A stretch of DNA of 64,000 nucleotides from Pseudooceanicola pacificus (GTDB lineage Bacteria > Pseudomonadota > Alphaproteobacteria > Rhodobacterales > Rhodobacteraceae), in NCBI RefSeq assembly GCF_009789075.1, contig NZ_WNXQ01000004.1:186001-250000 (forward strand). Direction: 5' to 3'. Position numbers and translations under genes: made by a program. Below are positions 50,143-59,058 of this stretch, piece by piece. Under the pieces are notes generated by a model, which ran no database searches, was not told the DNA's origin, and saw only the letters and a program-made list of their open reading frames with translations. Positions within the stretch are counted from its first letter, which is position 1, and every line of letters begins with the position of its first letter.

Positions 50143-50595
50143 ATGATCACAGTGAATACCCTGCAGGACCTGCTCGACCTGAAGGACAAGACCATAGGCC
50201 CGTCGGACTGGCTGACCGTCACGCAGGAGATGATCGACGGCTTCGCCGAGGTCACGGGCGACACGCAGTGGATCCACGTCGACGTGGAGCGGGCGAAACG
50301 CGAAAGCCCGGCGGGCACGACCATCGCGCACGGGTTCCTGCTGCTGTCCCTGCTGGGAAAGCTGCAGCCGATGATCTTCACCGCGAACGCCAGGCAGATC
50401 CTGAACTACGGGATCGAAAAGCTGCGCTTTCTCAACATGGTCCGCTCGGGCACGCGCATCCGCCTGTCGCAGCAGATCGTGGGCATCGAAGAGGCCGGCA
50501 AGGGCCACAAGACCACCACCCGCGTCACCATCGAGGTCGAGGGCGAGGAGCGCCCGGCCATCGTGGCGGATCTGGTGTTTCTCTACTTCTTCTGA
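50143..50595 (+). CDS. MaoC-like enoyl-CoA hydratase
   Basis: 150 residues. The hotdog-fold hydratase motif is EVTGDTQWIHVD with Asp40 and His45, followed by AHGFLLLSLLGKL. R-specific hydration of a 2-enoyl-CoA is the usual role. In steroid and other bulky-side-chain pathways such MaoC proteins replace crotonases. 46 bp after dctM and 42 bp before the CoA ligase gene, so one transcript is likely. Confidence 0.88.
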   Translation: MITVNTLQDLLDLKDKTIGPSDWLTVTQEMIDGFAEVTGDTQWIHVDVERAKRESPAGTTIAHGFLLLSLLGKLQPMIFTANARQILNYGIEKLRFLNMVRSGTRIRLSQQIVGIEEAGKGHKTTTRVTIEVEGEERPAIVADLVFLYFF

Positions 50596-50637
50596 CGCGG
50601 CGCGCCGCGATTCAAGAGCATCGGGAGGGATGACGAC

Positions 50638-52236
50638 GTGACAGCAGCAACCGACAGCACCACCTTGGCGCGCAACCGGACCTATCCGACCTATGCGGCG
50701 ATGCTGGCCGCCCATGCGGACACCCTGGGCGAGCGCACGGCCTTCTGGTTCGAGGACGAGACCTGGAGCTTTGCCCAGTCCCTGCGCCGGGCGAACCGGG
50801 TGGCGCAGGGCTTGATGGCCGAGGGGCTGGAGCCCGGCGCGCGGATCAGCTTCATCGGCAAGAACGACTCGCGCTACTTCGACATCCTGGGCGGCTGCGC
50901 GATCTCGCGCCACGTGCTGGCACCGATCAACTGGCGTCTTGCCCCGCCCGAGATCGTGGACCTGCTGATGGATTTCGACATCCGCATGATCTTCCTCACC
51001 GCCGAGATGGCCCCGCTGGCCGAGGTCATCCGCCGCGAATGCCCCGGCGTGCGGCGGATCATCGGCATCGGTACTGAGATCGAGGGCGGCCCGGCTTTCG
51101 ACGACTGGATGGCAGACCAGCCCGATCAGGCGCTGGCCTCCTGCCCCGAACCGGACGATATCCTGCTGCAGATCCATACCTCGGGCACGACGGGCCGGCC
51201 CAAGGGCGCGATGCTGACCAATCGCAACGTCATGGCGCTTGGCGCCCATGTCGATGCGGGGGACGTGGGCGAATGGGGACATGACGACATCAGCCTGGTG
51301 CCGCTGCCCCTCTTCCATTCCGGGGGCACCTGCTATGCGCTCTACAGCATCTACTCGGGCGGCGGCACCTACATCACGCGCGAACCGCATCCCGACCTGA
51401 TCTTCGAGGCCTGCCGCCGGCAGAGGATCACCAAGGCCGGTTTCGTGCCCGCCGTGATCCAGATGATCCTGAACCATCCCGATTTCGACAGGACACATTT
51501 CACCTCGCTGCGGTGCGTCTACTACGGCGGCGCCCCGATCACCGCCGCCCTGCTGGAACAGGCGATGGACGAGATGGGGTGCGGCTTTCACCAGCTTTTC
51601 GGCATGACGGAAAGCTCGACCGCCGGCACCTCGCTCTTTCCCGAGGATCACGACGCAAGCCGGCCCGAGCTGCTGAAGTCCTGCGGCCGGCCGCAATCGG
51701 ACACGCAGATCCGCATCGTCGACGGCGACCGAAAGGAACTGCCGCAGGGCGAAACCGGAGAGATCGCACTGAGGACGCCCTGCATCATGGCGGGTTATCA
51801 CAACCGGCCCGAAGCCTCGGCCGAGGCGATCGTCGACGGGTGGTACTATACCGGCGACATGGGTTACCTGAGTGCCGAAGGGTATCTTTATATCCGCGAC
51901 CGGCTGAAGGACATGATCATCTCGGGCGGAGAGAACATCTATCCCGCCGAGATCGAGCAGGCGCTGGCCAAGCATCCCGACATCCTGGAATCCGGCGCCA
52001 TCGGCGTCCCGTCCGAGAAATGGGGCGAGGAGGTCAAGGCCTGCGTCACCCTGCGCCCGGGCGCGACCCTGACCGAGGCCGAGGTGATCGCGCATTGCCG
52101 CACCCTGCTGGCCGGCTACAAGTGCCCCAAGTCGGTCGATTTCCACGACGCCCTGCCCCGCAACGCCAACGGCAAGATCCTCAAGCGCGTGCTGCGCGAG
52201 CCCTACTGGGCCGGCGCCGCCCGGCAGGTCGGCTGA
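50638..52236 (+). CDS. acyl-CoA synthetase (AMP-forming)
   Basis: 532 residues from GTG with GGGAGGGA upstream. P-loop HTSGTTGRPKGAML (about 180-193), FGMTESS, YYTGDMGYLSAEG (about 404-416), DRLKDMIISGGENIYPAEIE and C-terminal Lys in PRNANGKILKR complete the ANL adenylation fold. It activates a carboxylic acid, presumably the one imported by the TRAP system, to its CoA thioester. The family cannot be narrowed to fatty, aromatic or steroid acids by eye. Confidence 0.92.
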   Translation: MTAATDSTTLARNRTYPTYAAMLAAHADTLGERTAFWFEDETWSFAQSLRRANRVAQGLMAEGLEPGARISFIGKNDSRYFDILGGCAISRHVLAPINWRLAPPEIVDLLMDFDIRMIFLTAEMAPLAEVIRRECPGVRRIIGIGTEIEGGPAFDDWMADQPDQALASCPEPDDILLQIHTSGTTGRPKGAMLTNRNVMALGAHVDAGDVGEWGHDDISLVPLPLFHSGGTCYALYSIYSGGGTYITREPHPDLIFEACRRQRITKAGFVPAVIQMILNHPDFDRTHFTSLRCVYYGGAPITAALLEQAMDEMGCGFHQLFGMTESSTAGTSLFPEDHDASRPELLKSCGRPQSDTQIRIVDGDRKELPQGETGEIALRTPCIMAGYHNRPEASAEAIVDGWYYTGDMGYLSAEGYLYIRDRLKDMIISGGENIYPAEIEQALAKHPDILESGAIGVPSEKWGEEVKACVTLRPGATLTEAEVIAHCRTLLAGYKCPKSVDFHDALPRNANGKILKRVLREPYWAGAARQVG

Positions 52237-52283
52237 ACGGGAGTCCATACCTGGTCGGGACCTCCCGCCCGGCCGGGAACCTT

Positions 52284-52312
52284 GCGGGGGTTCGGATCTT
52301 CCGGACCCCCGC
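52284..52312 (+). repeat. hairpin before the crotonase gene
   Basis: GCGGGGGTTCGGA, loop TCT, TCCGGACCCCCGC (one mismatch), in the 106-bp gap between ligase and crotonase genes. There is no T run; it could be an attenuating or mRNA-protecting stem. Confidence 0.45.
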
Positions 52313-52342
52313 CATGTCAACCCAGCCCGCGCGGAGCCCGTC

Positions 52343-53233
52343 ATGACCTTTTCCACCATCGCCTACGAGATCGAGGACGGCATCGCCCGCATCTGCCTGA
52401 ACCGTCCCGACAAGATGAACGCGATGAACAACGCCATGCGCGACGACATCCTGGCCGCGCTGGACCGGGCCATCGGCGACGACGCGGTGCGGGTGATCCT
52501 GTTCCACGGCGCGGGGCGGATGTACTGCGCCGGGGCCGACCTGTCCGCCGGGGCGGCCACCTTCGACTACGACGGCGCGGGCGGCACCGGCCCGGTGCGC
52601 CAGGACGGAACCATCGACTACGCCCACCCCGAGGTGCGGGACGGCGCCGGGCTGATCACGCTGAAGATTTTCGACGCACCCAAGCCGGTGATCGCCGCCG
52701 TGCACGGCGCGGCGGTCGGGGTCGGTTCCACCATGCTGGCCGCGATGGACGCCCGTTTCGCGGCCGACGACACGCGCTTCGGCTTCGTCTTCACCCGGCG
52801 CGGCATCGTGCCCGAGGGCGCCTCGACCTGGTTCCTGACACGGATCGTGGGCCTGCCGACCGCGCTCGACTGGTGCCTGAGCGGGCGCGTCTTCCCGGCC
52901 TCCGAGGCGCTGGAACGCGGGTTCGTCCGCTCGCTCCACCCGGCGGACGAGGTGCTGGACGCCGCCCTGGACTATGCCCGCGACCTTGCGGCACAGACGG
53001 CCCCGGTGTCGGTCGCGCTGACCCGGCAGATGCTGTGGAAGATGGCCGGCGCCGCCCACCCGATGGAGGCGCACAAGCTGGACAGCCGGGGCGTCTATGC
53101 CCGGGGCCGCATGGCCGACGCCCGCGAAGGGGTATCGAGTTTCCTGGAAAAGCGCGACGCGGCGTTCACCGACCGGGTGTCAGCCGACATGCCCGACTAC
53201 TACCCCTGGTGGGACGAACCGCCCTACGACTGA
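52343..53233 (+). CDS. enoyl-CoA hydratase/isomerase family protein
   Basis: 296 residues, slightly longer than a typical crotonase. Oxyanion segments YCAGADLSAG (about 56-65) and GAAVGVGSTM (about 123-132) are present. The second catalytic Glu is in RRGIVPEGASTWFL, while the first Glu position reads FGFVFTRRG, a pattern seen in isomerase/hydratase variants. End gene of the TRAP-MaoC-ligase run and convergent with the dehydrogenase pair. Likely acts on a bulky enoyl-CoA. Confidence 0.88.
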   Translation: MTFSTIAYEIEDGIARICLNRPDKMNAMNNAMRDDILAALDRAIGDDAVRVILFHGAGRMYCAGADLSAGAATFDYDGAGGTGPVRQDGTIDYAHPEVRDGAGLITLKIFDAPKPVIAAVHGAAVGVGSTMLAAMDARFAADDTRFGFVFTRRGIVPEGASTWFLTRIVGLPTALDWCLSGRVFPASEALERGFVRSLHPADEVLDAALDYARDLAAQTAPVSVALTRQMLWKMAGAAHPMEAHKLDSRGVYARGRMADAREGVSSFLEKRDAAFTDRVSADMPDYYPWWDEPPYD

Positions 53234-53253
53234 TCGCGGGCGGCCCGGGGGTT

Positions 53254-54375
53254 TCAGGCGGCGCGCAGGTCCGACAGGCGCGCAAAGCGGGTCTGGTGAT
53301 ATCCCAGGTCGCCGAACATCGGCTCGAAGGCCAGCAGGCGCTTGAAATACTGGCCGACGGCGGATTCCTGGCTCATGCCCATCCCGCCCTGCAGCTGGAC
53401 CGCGTTGCGCCCGACGTAGCGCGCCGACTGGATGCACTGCACCTTGGCGGCAGAGACCATGCGCATCCGGACCTCAGGCGCCTCGTCCAGCGCGGCGGCC
53501 GCGCCCAGCGACATCGCCTCGGCGGCGGACAGTTCGCCTTTCATCTCGGCGATGCGGTGGCGCAGGGCCTGGAAATTGCCGATCTCGGTGCCGAACTGGC
53601 GGCGGGTCTTGACGTGCTCCACCGTCAGGCGCAGCGCGGTGCGCATGGCGCCGACCGCCTCGGCGCAGGCATAGACGGTGGCCAGATCGAAGGCGGCCCC
53701 GACCGCCGCGCGACAGCTCTCGCCCGCGTCCCCGACACGCTGCGCCGGGGTGTCGTCGAAACCGACATCCGCGCCGCTGCGCTCGTCCACCAGCCGGTAG
53801 GCATTGACCGACATCCCGGGCGCGTCACGTGCGACCAGGGCCAGCACGGGCGCTCCGTCTTCCGAGGCCAGCACCAGCAGGCGATCGGCCAGCGGCGCGT
53901 CGATGACGACGATCTTGCCGCCGGTCAGGCGCAGGCCCGTACCGTCCGCCACGGCACGCGTCCGGCCGCCGAAGGGATCGAACCGCGCGGCGTGTTCGGC
54001 ATGGGCCACGGCCAGCCGCAGCTCTCCGCCCGCGATTGCGGGCAGCAGGGCCGCCTTCTGCTCGGCATCGGCCAGCCGTCGCACCAGGTCCGCGCCCAGC
54101 ACGGCGGTCGACAGGTAGGGATCGACGACAAGGAACTGCCCCAGCGTATCGGCCACGATGTGCAGATCCAGGGGCCCCATGCCGATCCCGCCGTCATCCT
54201 CGGGGATCAGCAGGCCGTGAAGACCCAGCCCCGCCAGCCCCTGCCAGCTTGCCTCCGACCCCGGCGGCCAGGCGGCCGTCAGGCGCTTCCATGCGGCGGC
54301 ATCGTGATGGGTGGCCAGCCAGGATTGCAGGCTGTCGCGCAGCATCGCCTGTTCCATGCTCAGGGAGAAATCCAT
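53254..54375 (-). CDS. acyl-CoA dehydrogenase, smaller partner of a pair
   Basis: 373 residues. The fold is clear (PEDDGGIGMG, KTRRQFGTEIGNFQALRHR, AVQLQGGMGMSQE), but the central flavin segment is diverged: LAVAHAEHAARFDPFG stands where TEPxAGSD is usual. Only 3 bp separate it from the larger dehydrogenase gene. Adjacent unequal dehydrogenases in steroid side-chain pathways (FadE26/27, FadE28/29) form alpha2beta2 complexes that share FAD sites; by analogy this is the beta-like subunit. Confidence 0.87.
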   Translation of the reverse strand: MDFSLSMEQAMLRDSLQSWLATHHDAAAWKRLTAAWPPGSEASWQGLAGLGLHGLLIPEDDGGIGMGPLDLHIVADTLGQFLVVDPYLSTAVLGADLVRRLADAEQKAALLPAIAGGELRLAVAHAEHAARFDPFGGRTRAVADGTGLRLTGGKIVVIDAPLADRLLVLASEDGAPVLALVARDAPGMSVNAYRLVDERSGADVGFDDTPAQRVGDAGESCRAAVGAAFDLATVYACAEAVGAMRTALRLTVEHVKTRRQFGTEIGNFQALRHRIAEMKGELSAAEAMSLGAAAALDEAPEVRMRMVSAAKVQCIQSARYVGRNAVQLQGGMGMSQESAVGQYFKRLLAFEPMFGDLGYHQTRFARLSDLRAA

Positions 54376-54378
54376 CGG

Positions 54379-55578
54379 TCACACCTCGGCGTAGATCAGG
54401 TTGGCAAGGATGTTGAGCTGGGTCTCGGAGGACCCGCCGTAGATCGTGGCGGCACGCAGGAACAGCATCTCCTCCATCTTGCCCTGCGCCACTTCCGGCG
54501 CGGGGGGAGAGATCTGCGACCCGTCCTGCTGTGGATGGTAGGCCAGGCCCGCATAGCCCATGGCCTCGACGCTCAACTCGGTCACCGCCTGGATCAGGCG
54601 GCTGCCGCGCAGCTTGAGGATGCTGGCGGACTGCATGTTCTGGACACCGCTGTCCATTTCCCACGCGACCCGCAGGCCAAGCTGTTCCAGCGTCGCCATG
54701 TCGATTTCCAGCGCCGTCATCCGGGACCGGAACCCGGCGTCGTCGGCCAGCGTCCCCTCGCCCGCCGGCATCGCGCGCGCGATCTGCCAGAGGCGGCGGA
54801 TACGTTGCTTGGACCGGGCGATCTCGGCGATGTTGAAACGCTCGTGGCCCAGCAGGAACTTGGCATAGGTCCAGCCCTGCCCCTCCTCGCCGATCAGGCT
54901 GTCGGCCGGGATGCGGACGTTGTCGTAGAAGCTCTCGTTCAGGCTGTGGCCCCGGTCGATCGAGATGATCGGACGCACGGTGACCCCCGGCGTGTCGGTC
55001 GGGAAGACGAAGAAGGAAATGCCCTTCTGCGGCTTCACCTCCGGATCGGTCCGCGCCAGCAGGAACAGCATGTTCGAATGATGCGCCATGCTGGTCCAGA
55101 TCTTGTGACCGTCGATGACATAGTCGTCCCCGTCCCGCACCGCCCGGGTGCGCAGCGAAGCAAGGTCCGACCCCGCGCCCGGCTCGGAAAAGCCCTGGGC
55201 CCAGAAGTCTTCGCCCTTCAGGATGCGCGGCAGGTACTGCGCCTTCTGCGCCTCGGTGCCGTAGGTGTAGAGCACCGGCCCGATGATCTGCACCCCGTGC
55301 CCCATCATCAGCGGCAGCGGCCCGTCGAGCGCGCAATATTCCTCGTCGAAGATGAAGCGCTGGATCGCGGACCAGCCGGTGCCGCCGTATTCCACCGGCC
55401 AGCCCGGCGCGGCCCAGCCCTTGTCATAGAGGATGCGTTGCCAGCGGCGCATCGGTTCGGGGTCGATGTGGAACATCCGGCGCGCGGTGTCGCGGATGTC
55501 TTCGGGCAGGTTGTCCCGCAGGAATTCGCGCACTTCCATGCGGAAATCCTGGTGTTCCTGCTTCAGCTTCAGATCCAT
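54379..55578 (-). CDS. acyl-CoA dehydrogenase, larger partner of a pair
   Basis: 399 residues. PGWPVEYGGTGWSAIQ (about 54-69), QGFSEPGAGSDLASLRT (flavin site), WTSMAHHSN and RAATIYGGSSETQLNILAN at the C-terminus. The usual YEGTSE is YGGSSE, so the C-terminal catalytic Glu of MCAD-type enzymes is Gly and the base must lie elsewhere, as in FadE-type heteromers. It carries the intact FAD motif. Together with the downstream gene it would desaturate a CoA-linked side chain or ring. Confidence 0.9.
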   Translation of the reverse strand: MDLKLKQEHQDFRMEVREFLRDNLPEDIRDTARRMFHIDPEPMRRWQRILYDKGWAAPGWPVEYGGTGWSAIQRFIFDEEYCALDGPLPLMMGHGVQIIGPVLYTYGTEAQKAQYLPRILKGEDFWAQGFSEPGAGSDLASLRTRAVRDGDDYVIDGHKIWTSMAHHSNMLFLLARTDPEVKPQKGISFFVFPTDTPGVTVRPIISIDRGHSLNESFYDNVRIPADSLIGEEGQGWTYAKFLLGHERFNIAEIARSKQRIRRLWQIARAMPAGEGTLADDAGFRSRMTALEIDMATLEQLGLRVAWEMDSGVQNMQSASILKLRGSRLIQAVTELSVEAMGYAGLAYHPQQDGSQISPPAPEVAQGKMEEMLFLRAATIYGGSSETQLNILANLIYAEV

Positions 55579-55635
55579 GGCGCGCCTCCTCTGCCGGGCC
55601 TGGGACGGCGGGCGCCGGAACGCCCGCCGGATCGC

Positions 55636-56544
55636 TCACGATGCCAGCTTGTCCAGCCGCTCCTGGATCTTGCCCTCGGCCCCCGGGGTGCAGGGATCGG
55701 CCTTGGACAGGTCGCTGATCTCGGCGAAGTTCTCGGCGAACTGCTCGATCGTGACGCCCGCCTTGGGGTCGAGCTGCACGCCGCGCGTCTCGAACATGTG
55801 CACCCGGCCATAGCCTCCGGCTGCGGCGGTGATGGTGGCGCCTGTCGCCTCGCATTCCTCCGAGCACAGATAGGCCACGGCGGGCGAGACCAGCTCGGGG
55901 CGCAGCTTGGCCATGAAATCCTCGTCCATCCCGAGGTTGCCGGTCATCCGCGTCAGCGCCCCGGGCGAGATGCAGTTCACCTTGACGTTCTTCTTGAACC
56001 CCTCGATGGCCAGCGTGTTCATCAGGCCGATCATGCCCATCTTGGCCGAGCCGTAGTTCGACTGGCCGAAGTTGCCGCTGGTCCCGGCGATGGAGGTGGT
56101 GAAGACCATCCGCCCGAAGCCCTGTTCGATCATGTGCTTCCACGCGGCATGGGCGCAGTAGAGCGTGCCGAAGTAGTGCACGCCGAAGACGAATTCGAAA
56201 TCGTCCAGCTCGGCCTTGGCGAAGCTCTTGTCGCGCAGGACACCGGCGTTGCAGATCAGGATGTCGATCCGGCCCCAGGTGTCGATGGCGGTCTGGACGA
56301 TCGCGGCCCCGCCCTCGCGGCTGGCCACGCTGTCGTAGTTGGCGACCGCCTCGCCGCCCGCCGCCTTGATCTCGTCCACCACCTGGTCGGCGGGGGACTT
56401 GTCGCCGCCCTCGCCGTTCACGGCGCCGCCCAGGTCGTTCACCACCACCTTGGCCCCGCGCGAGGCCAGCAGCAGCGCGTGTTCCCGGCCCAGCCCGGCG
56501 CCGGCGCCGGTGACAACGGCCACCTTGCCATCAAATCGGATCAT
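55636..56544 (-). CDS. MFE2-like SDR, 3-hydroxyacyl-CoA dehydrogenase
   Basis: 302 residues starting MIRFDGKVAVVTG. TGAGAGLGREHALLLASRGA, NDLGGAVNGEG (the long MFE-2 beta2 loop), CNAGVLRD, Ser in FTTSIAG and YGSAK mirror the dehydrogenase domain of peroxisomal multifunctional enzyme 2. It oxidises a 3R-hydroxyacyl-CoA and so partners MaoC-type hydration. The C-terminal ~50 residues after the SDR core are helical. Fourth gene of the minus beta-oxidation operon. Confidence 0.92.
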   Translation of the reverse strand: MIRFDGKVAVVTGAGAGLGREHALLLASRGAKVVVNDLGGAVNGEGGDKSPADQVVDEIKAAGGEAVANYDSVASREGGAAIVQTAIDTWGRIDILICNAGVLRDKSFAKAELDDFEFVFGVHYFGTLYCAHAAWKHMIEQGFGRMVFTTSIAGTSGNFGQSNYGSAKMGMIGLMNTLAIEGFKKNVKVNCISPGALTRMTGNLGMDEDFMAKLRPELVSPAVAYLCSEECEATGATITAAAGGYGRVHMFETRGVQLDPKAGVTIEQFAENFAEISDLSKADPCTPGAEGKIQERLDKLAS

Positions 56545-56587
56545 CCTGTCGTCTCCTTGTTGTCTCGTGAAAGCGTCGCCCGGCACG

Positions 56588-56968
56588 TCAGGGTGCGGCG
56601 GGGGTGAACATGGGGGTCGGAATGCCGTCCCGGTCGGCAAAGAGCACGGTCACCGCATCGTCGATGGCGATGGCGTCCAGGTCGCAATCCACGATATTGG
56701 TCATCATGCGCGGGCCCTCTTCCAGCTCGACATAGGCCAGCGCATAGGGTGGATCGGCCCGGCGGAAGACGCTGACCGCATAGATGCGGCCCCGGCCCGA
56801 ACAGGCCTTGAACGCGACATTCTCGCTGCCGCAGAACGGGCAGAGCACGCGAGGGTAGTAATGCGGTTCGCCGCAGTCGCGGCATTCCGCGATCATCAGC
56901 GCACCGTCTTCGGTCTGCCACTGGGGCGCCGCGTCACGGGCGGGGCGGGTGGTGTCGCCGTCTTTCAT
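56588..56968 (-). CDS. DUF35/OB-fold zinc-ribbon protein, thiolase partner
   Basis: 126 residues. The N-terminal rubredoxin-like ribbon has Cys29, Cys32, Cys43 and Cys46 (ECRDCGEPHYYPRVLCPFCG), then a short OB fold (GRGRIYAVSVFRRADPPYALAYV). Its start lies 5 bp after the thiolase-like stop. DUF35 proteins bind thiolase-superfamily enzymes; in steroid side-chain breakdown ChsH2-DUF35 with Ltp2 makes a retro-aldolase. Equally, other DUF35 proteins support acetyl-CoA acetyltransferase/HMG-CoA synthase complexes. The context with a Cys-less thiolase favours the first reading. Confidence 0.88.
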   Translation of the reverse strand: MKDGDTTRPARDAAPQWQTEDGALMIAECRDCGEPHYYPRVLCPFCGSENVAFKACSGRGRIYAVSVFRRADPPYALAYVELEEGPRMMTNIVDCDLDAIAIDDAVTVLFADRDGIPTPMFTPAAP

Positions 56969-56973
56969 CTTGC

Positions 56974-58143
56974 TCACTCCCTTTCCAGGATCAGCGTGGC
57001 CGAGCCGTGGCGCGAGCCGAGGTAGCCCCCCGTCCCGTGCGCCAACGCAAGGTCGCAACCGGGCACCTGCACTGCCGGATGCGCCTCGCCGCGCAACTGG
57101 CGGACGGCCTCGATCACCTTGGTCATGCCGCCGCGGTTGCCCGGGTGGTTGCTGCACAGCCCCCCGCCGTCGGTGTTGAACGGCAGCTTGCCCTGCCCCG
57201 AGATCAGGTTGCCGTCCTGCACAAAGCGGCCCCCCTGCCCCTTGTCGCAGAAGCCGAGATCCTCCAGCGTCATCAGCACGGTGATGGTGAAACTGTCGTA
57301 GATCGAGACGTACTTGATGTCCGCCGGCGTCACCCCCGCCTGGCCAAAGGCGATCGGGCCCGAACGCACGGCGCCGGAATAGGTCAGGTCGGTCTTGCCG
57401 CCGTTGAGGTGCTTTACCGCCTCTCCCGATCCGCGCACCTTGACCAGCGGACGGTTCAGCGACTTCGCCACTTCGGGCGAGACCACGACCAGCGCCCCGC
57501 CGCCGTCGCTGATCACGCAGCAATCGAGCTTGTGCAGCGGTTCCGAGATCATGGGGGAATTCACCACCTCCTCGACCGTGACCACCTGCGGCAGCATGGC
57601 GTTGGGATTGTGCTGGGCGTGGTGCGAGGCCGCGACCTTGATCCAGGCGAGCTGTTCCGAGGTCGTGCCGAATTCGTGCATGTGGCGGGCCGCGCACATG
57701 CCGTAGAGGTTCGGGATGACATGGCCAAAGGGCAGCTCGTAGGGCACGTCGGGGCAGTTCGGGTCATCGTAGAACGCCCCCTCGCCCTTGTTCGGCTTGC
57801 CGGTGCGCGGCTTGCCCGCCAGCGTGATCACGGCGACCGAACATTTCCCCTCGGCGATCGCCTGCGCGACATGGCCGACGGCCAGCACGTAGGACGACCC
57901 GCCGGTGTCGGTGTTGTCGACATAGGTCGGATGGATCCCGAGGTATTCGGTGATGCTGAGCGGGCCCAGCCCCGGCGCGTCGCTGGCGCAGAAGAAGCCG
58001 TCGACATCCTGCAGCGTCAGGCCCGCGTCGTTCAGCGCGCCCTTCACGTTCTCGGCGTGCAGCTGGATCAGCGTCTTGTCCACGGCCTTGCGCGTCGGGT
58101 GTTCCCACGCGCCGGCGATATAGGCCTTGCCTGTCGTACTCAC
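56974..58143 (-). CDS. thiolase-superfamily protein lacking the nucleophilic Cys (Ltp2-like aldolase candidate)
   Basis: 389 residues of SCP2-thiolase type. Where thiolases carry the nucleophile in a C-x-S-G loop, residues 76-84 read DNTDTGGSS with no Cys. The HDAF-type motif near 282 is IYDSFTITVL, so His is Tyr282. NHPGNRGG (332-339) and AHGTGG (368-373) keep the C-terminal catalytic His positions. These changes match steroid side-chain retro-aldolases (Ltp2 group) rather than acetyl-transfer. It is encoded next to its probable DUF35 partner. Exact alignment is needed to confirm. Confidence 0.83.
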   Translation of the reverse strand: MSTTGKAYIAGAWEHPTRKAVDKTLIQLHAENVKGALNDAGLTLQDVDGFFCASDAPGLGPLSITEYLGIHPTYVDNTDTGGSSYVLAVGHVAQAIAEGKCSVAVITLAGKPRTGKPNKGEGAFYDDPNCPDVPYELPFGHVIPNLYGMCAARHMHEFGTTSEQLAWIKVAASHHAQHNPNAMLPQVVTVEEVVNSPMISEPLHKLDCCVISDGGGALVVVSPEVAKSLNRPLVKVRGSGEAVKHLNGGKTDLTYSGAVRSGPIAFGQAGVTPADIKYVSIYDSFTITVLMTLEDLGFCDKGQGGRFVQDGNLISGQGKLPFNTDGGGLCSNHPGNRGGMTKVIEAVRQLRGEAHPAVQVPGCDLALAHGTGGYLGSRHGSATLILERE

Positions 58144-58173
58144 GTGTCGGTCTCCTTGATCATGTCGCCCGGA

Positions 58174-58980
58174 TCATTTCGCCTGCGCCGCCGCCTTGCG
58201 GAAATCGGGCGCGCGTTTCTCGGTGAAGGCGCGGACGCCCTCGGCGAACTCCGGCCCCAGGCTGGCGGCAAGCTGCAACTCGTCCTCGAGGTTCAGCTGA
58301 TCCTCAAAGCTGTTGCGGTCGGCGTCCCAGTAGAGCTTGCGGATCCGCGACAGCCCCCCGACCGGGCCGTCGGCCAGCGTCTGCGCGATCTTCATCGTCT
58401 CGGGCATCAGCTGATCCGCGTCGAAGACCCGGTTCACCATGCCCCAGTCGAGCGCCGTTTCTGCCGGCAGCTTCTCGGCCAGCATCGACAGTTCGCGCGC
58501 CCGCGCCATGCCGACGAGGCGCGGCAGGAGCCAGCTTGACCCGCTGTCGGGCACCAGCCCGATCCGGGCGAAGGCCTGCAGGAAATAGGCCTGACGCGAG
58601 GCGGTGATGATGTCGCCCATCAGCGCGATGCTCATCCCCGCGCCGACCGCAGGCCCGTTCACCGCCGTCACAAGCGGCACGGGGCAGTCCCGCAGGGTGC
58701 GCAGCATGGGGTGGTAATATTTCTGCAGCACCGCCTCGGCCCGGTTCGGGGTGGCGGCGTTGCCATCATCGCCGCCCGACAGATCCGCGCCCGAGGAAAA
58801 CGCACGCCCCGTTCCGGTCAGCACGATGCAGCGCGCGCCCTGCCTGCCGGTCAGGTCGAGCACCCCCGCGCCGATGGCGGTAACGGTTGCGGGGTTCAGC
58901 GCGTTCAGCACATCGGGCCGGTTGATCCTGAGGATTCCGACCGCGCCGTCCATTTCCGCGGTGACAACTTCCGGTTTCAT
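58174..58980 (-). CDS. enoyl-CoA hydratase/isomerase family protein
   Basis: 268 residues from MKPEVV. Oxyanion pieces AFSSGADLSGG (about 57-67) and GPAVGAGMS (about 104-112); the second-Glu position reads VPDSGSSWLLPRLVG, with Asp in place of Glu, as in PaaG/isomerase-like members. First gene of the minus beta-oxidation operon, divergent from nitronate monooxygenase across box H. Hydratase versus isomerase activity is open. Confidence 0.88.
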   Translation of the reverse strand: MKPEVVTAEMDGAVGILRINRPDVLNALNPATVTAIGAGVLDLTGRQGARCIVLTGTGRAFSSGADLSGGDDGNAATPNRAEAVLQKYYHPMLRTLRDCPVPLVTAVNGPAVGAGMSIALMGDIITASRQAYFLQAFARIGLVPDSGSSWLLPRLVGMARARELSMLAEKLPAETALDWGMVNRVFDADQLMPETMKIAQTLADGPVGGLSRIRKLYWDADRNSFEDQLNLEDELQLAASLGPEFAEGVRAFTEKRAPDFRKAAAQAK

Positions 58981-59058
58981 GCCCGCACCTTTCCTGTCGC
59001 GCCACCGGCGAAACGGCCGTGGCTCGATTGGACAAGACCCCGCCGGGCTGCATCCGGT

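Noticed and set aside
52282-56607. A plus-strand open frame of 1441 codons
   Set aside because: It runs antisense through the dehydrogenase pair and SDR and across the end of the crotonase. Its composition is the Gln/Arg/Gly/His-rich pattern of antisense frames in GC-rich DNA, and no domain is recognisable.
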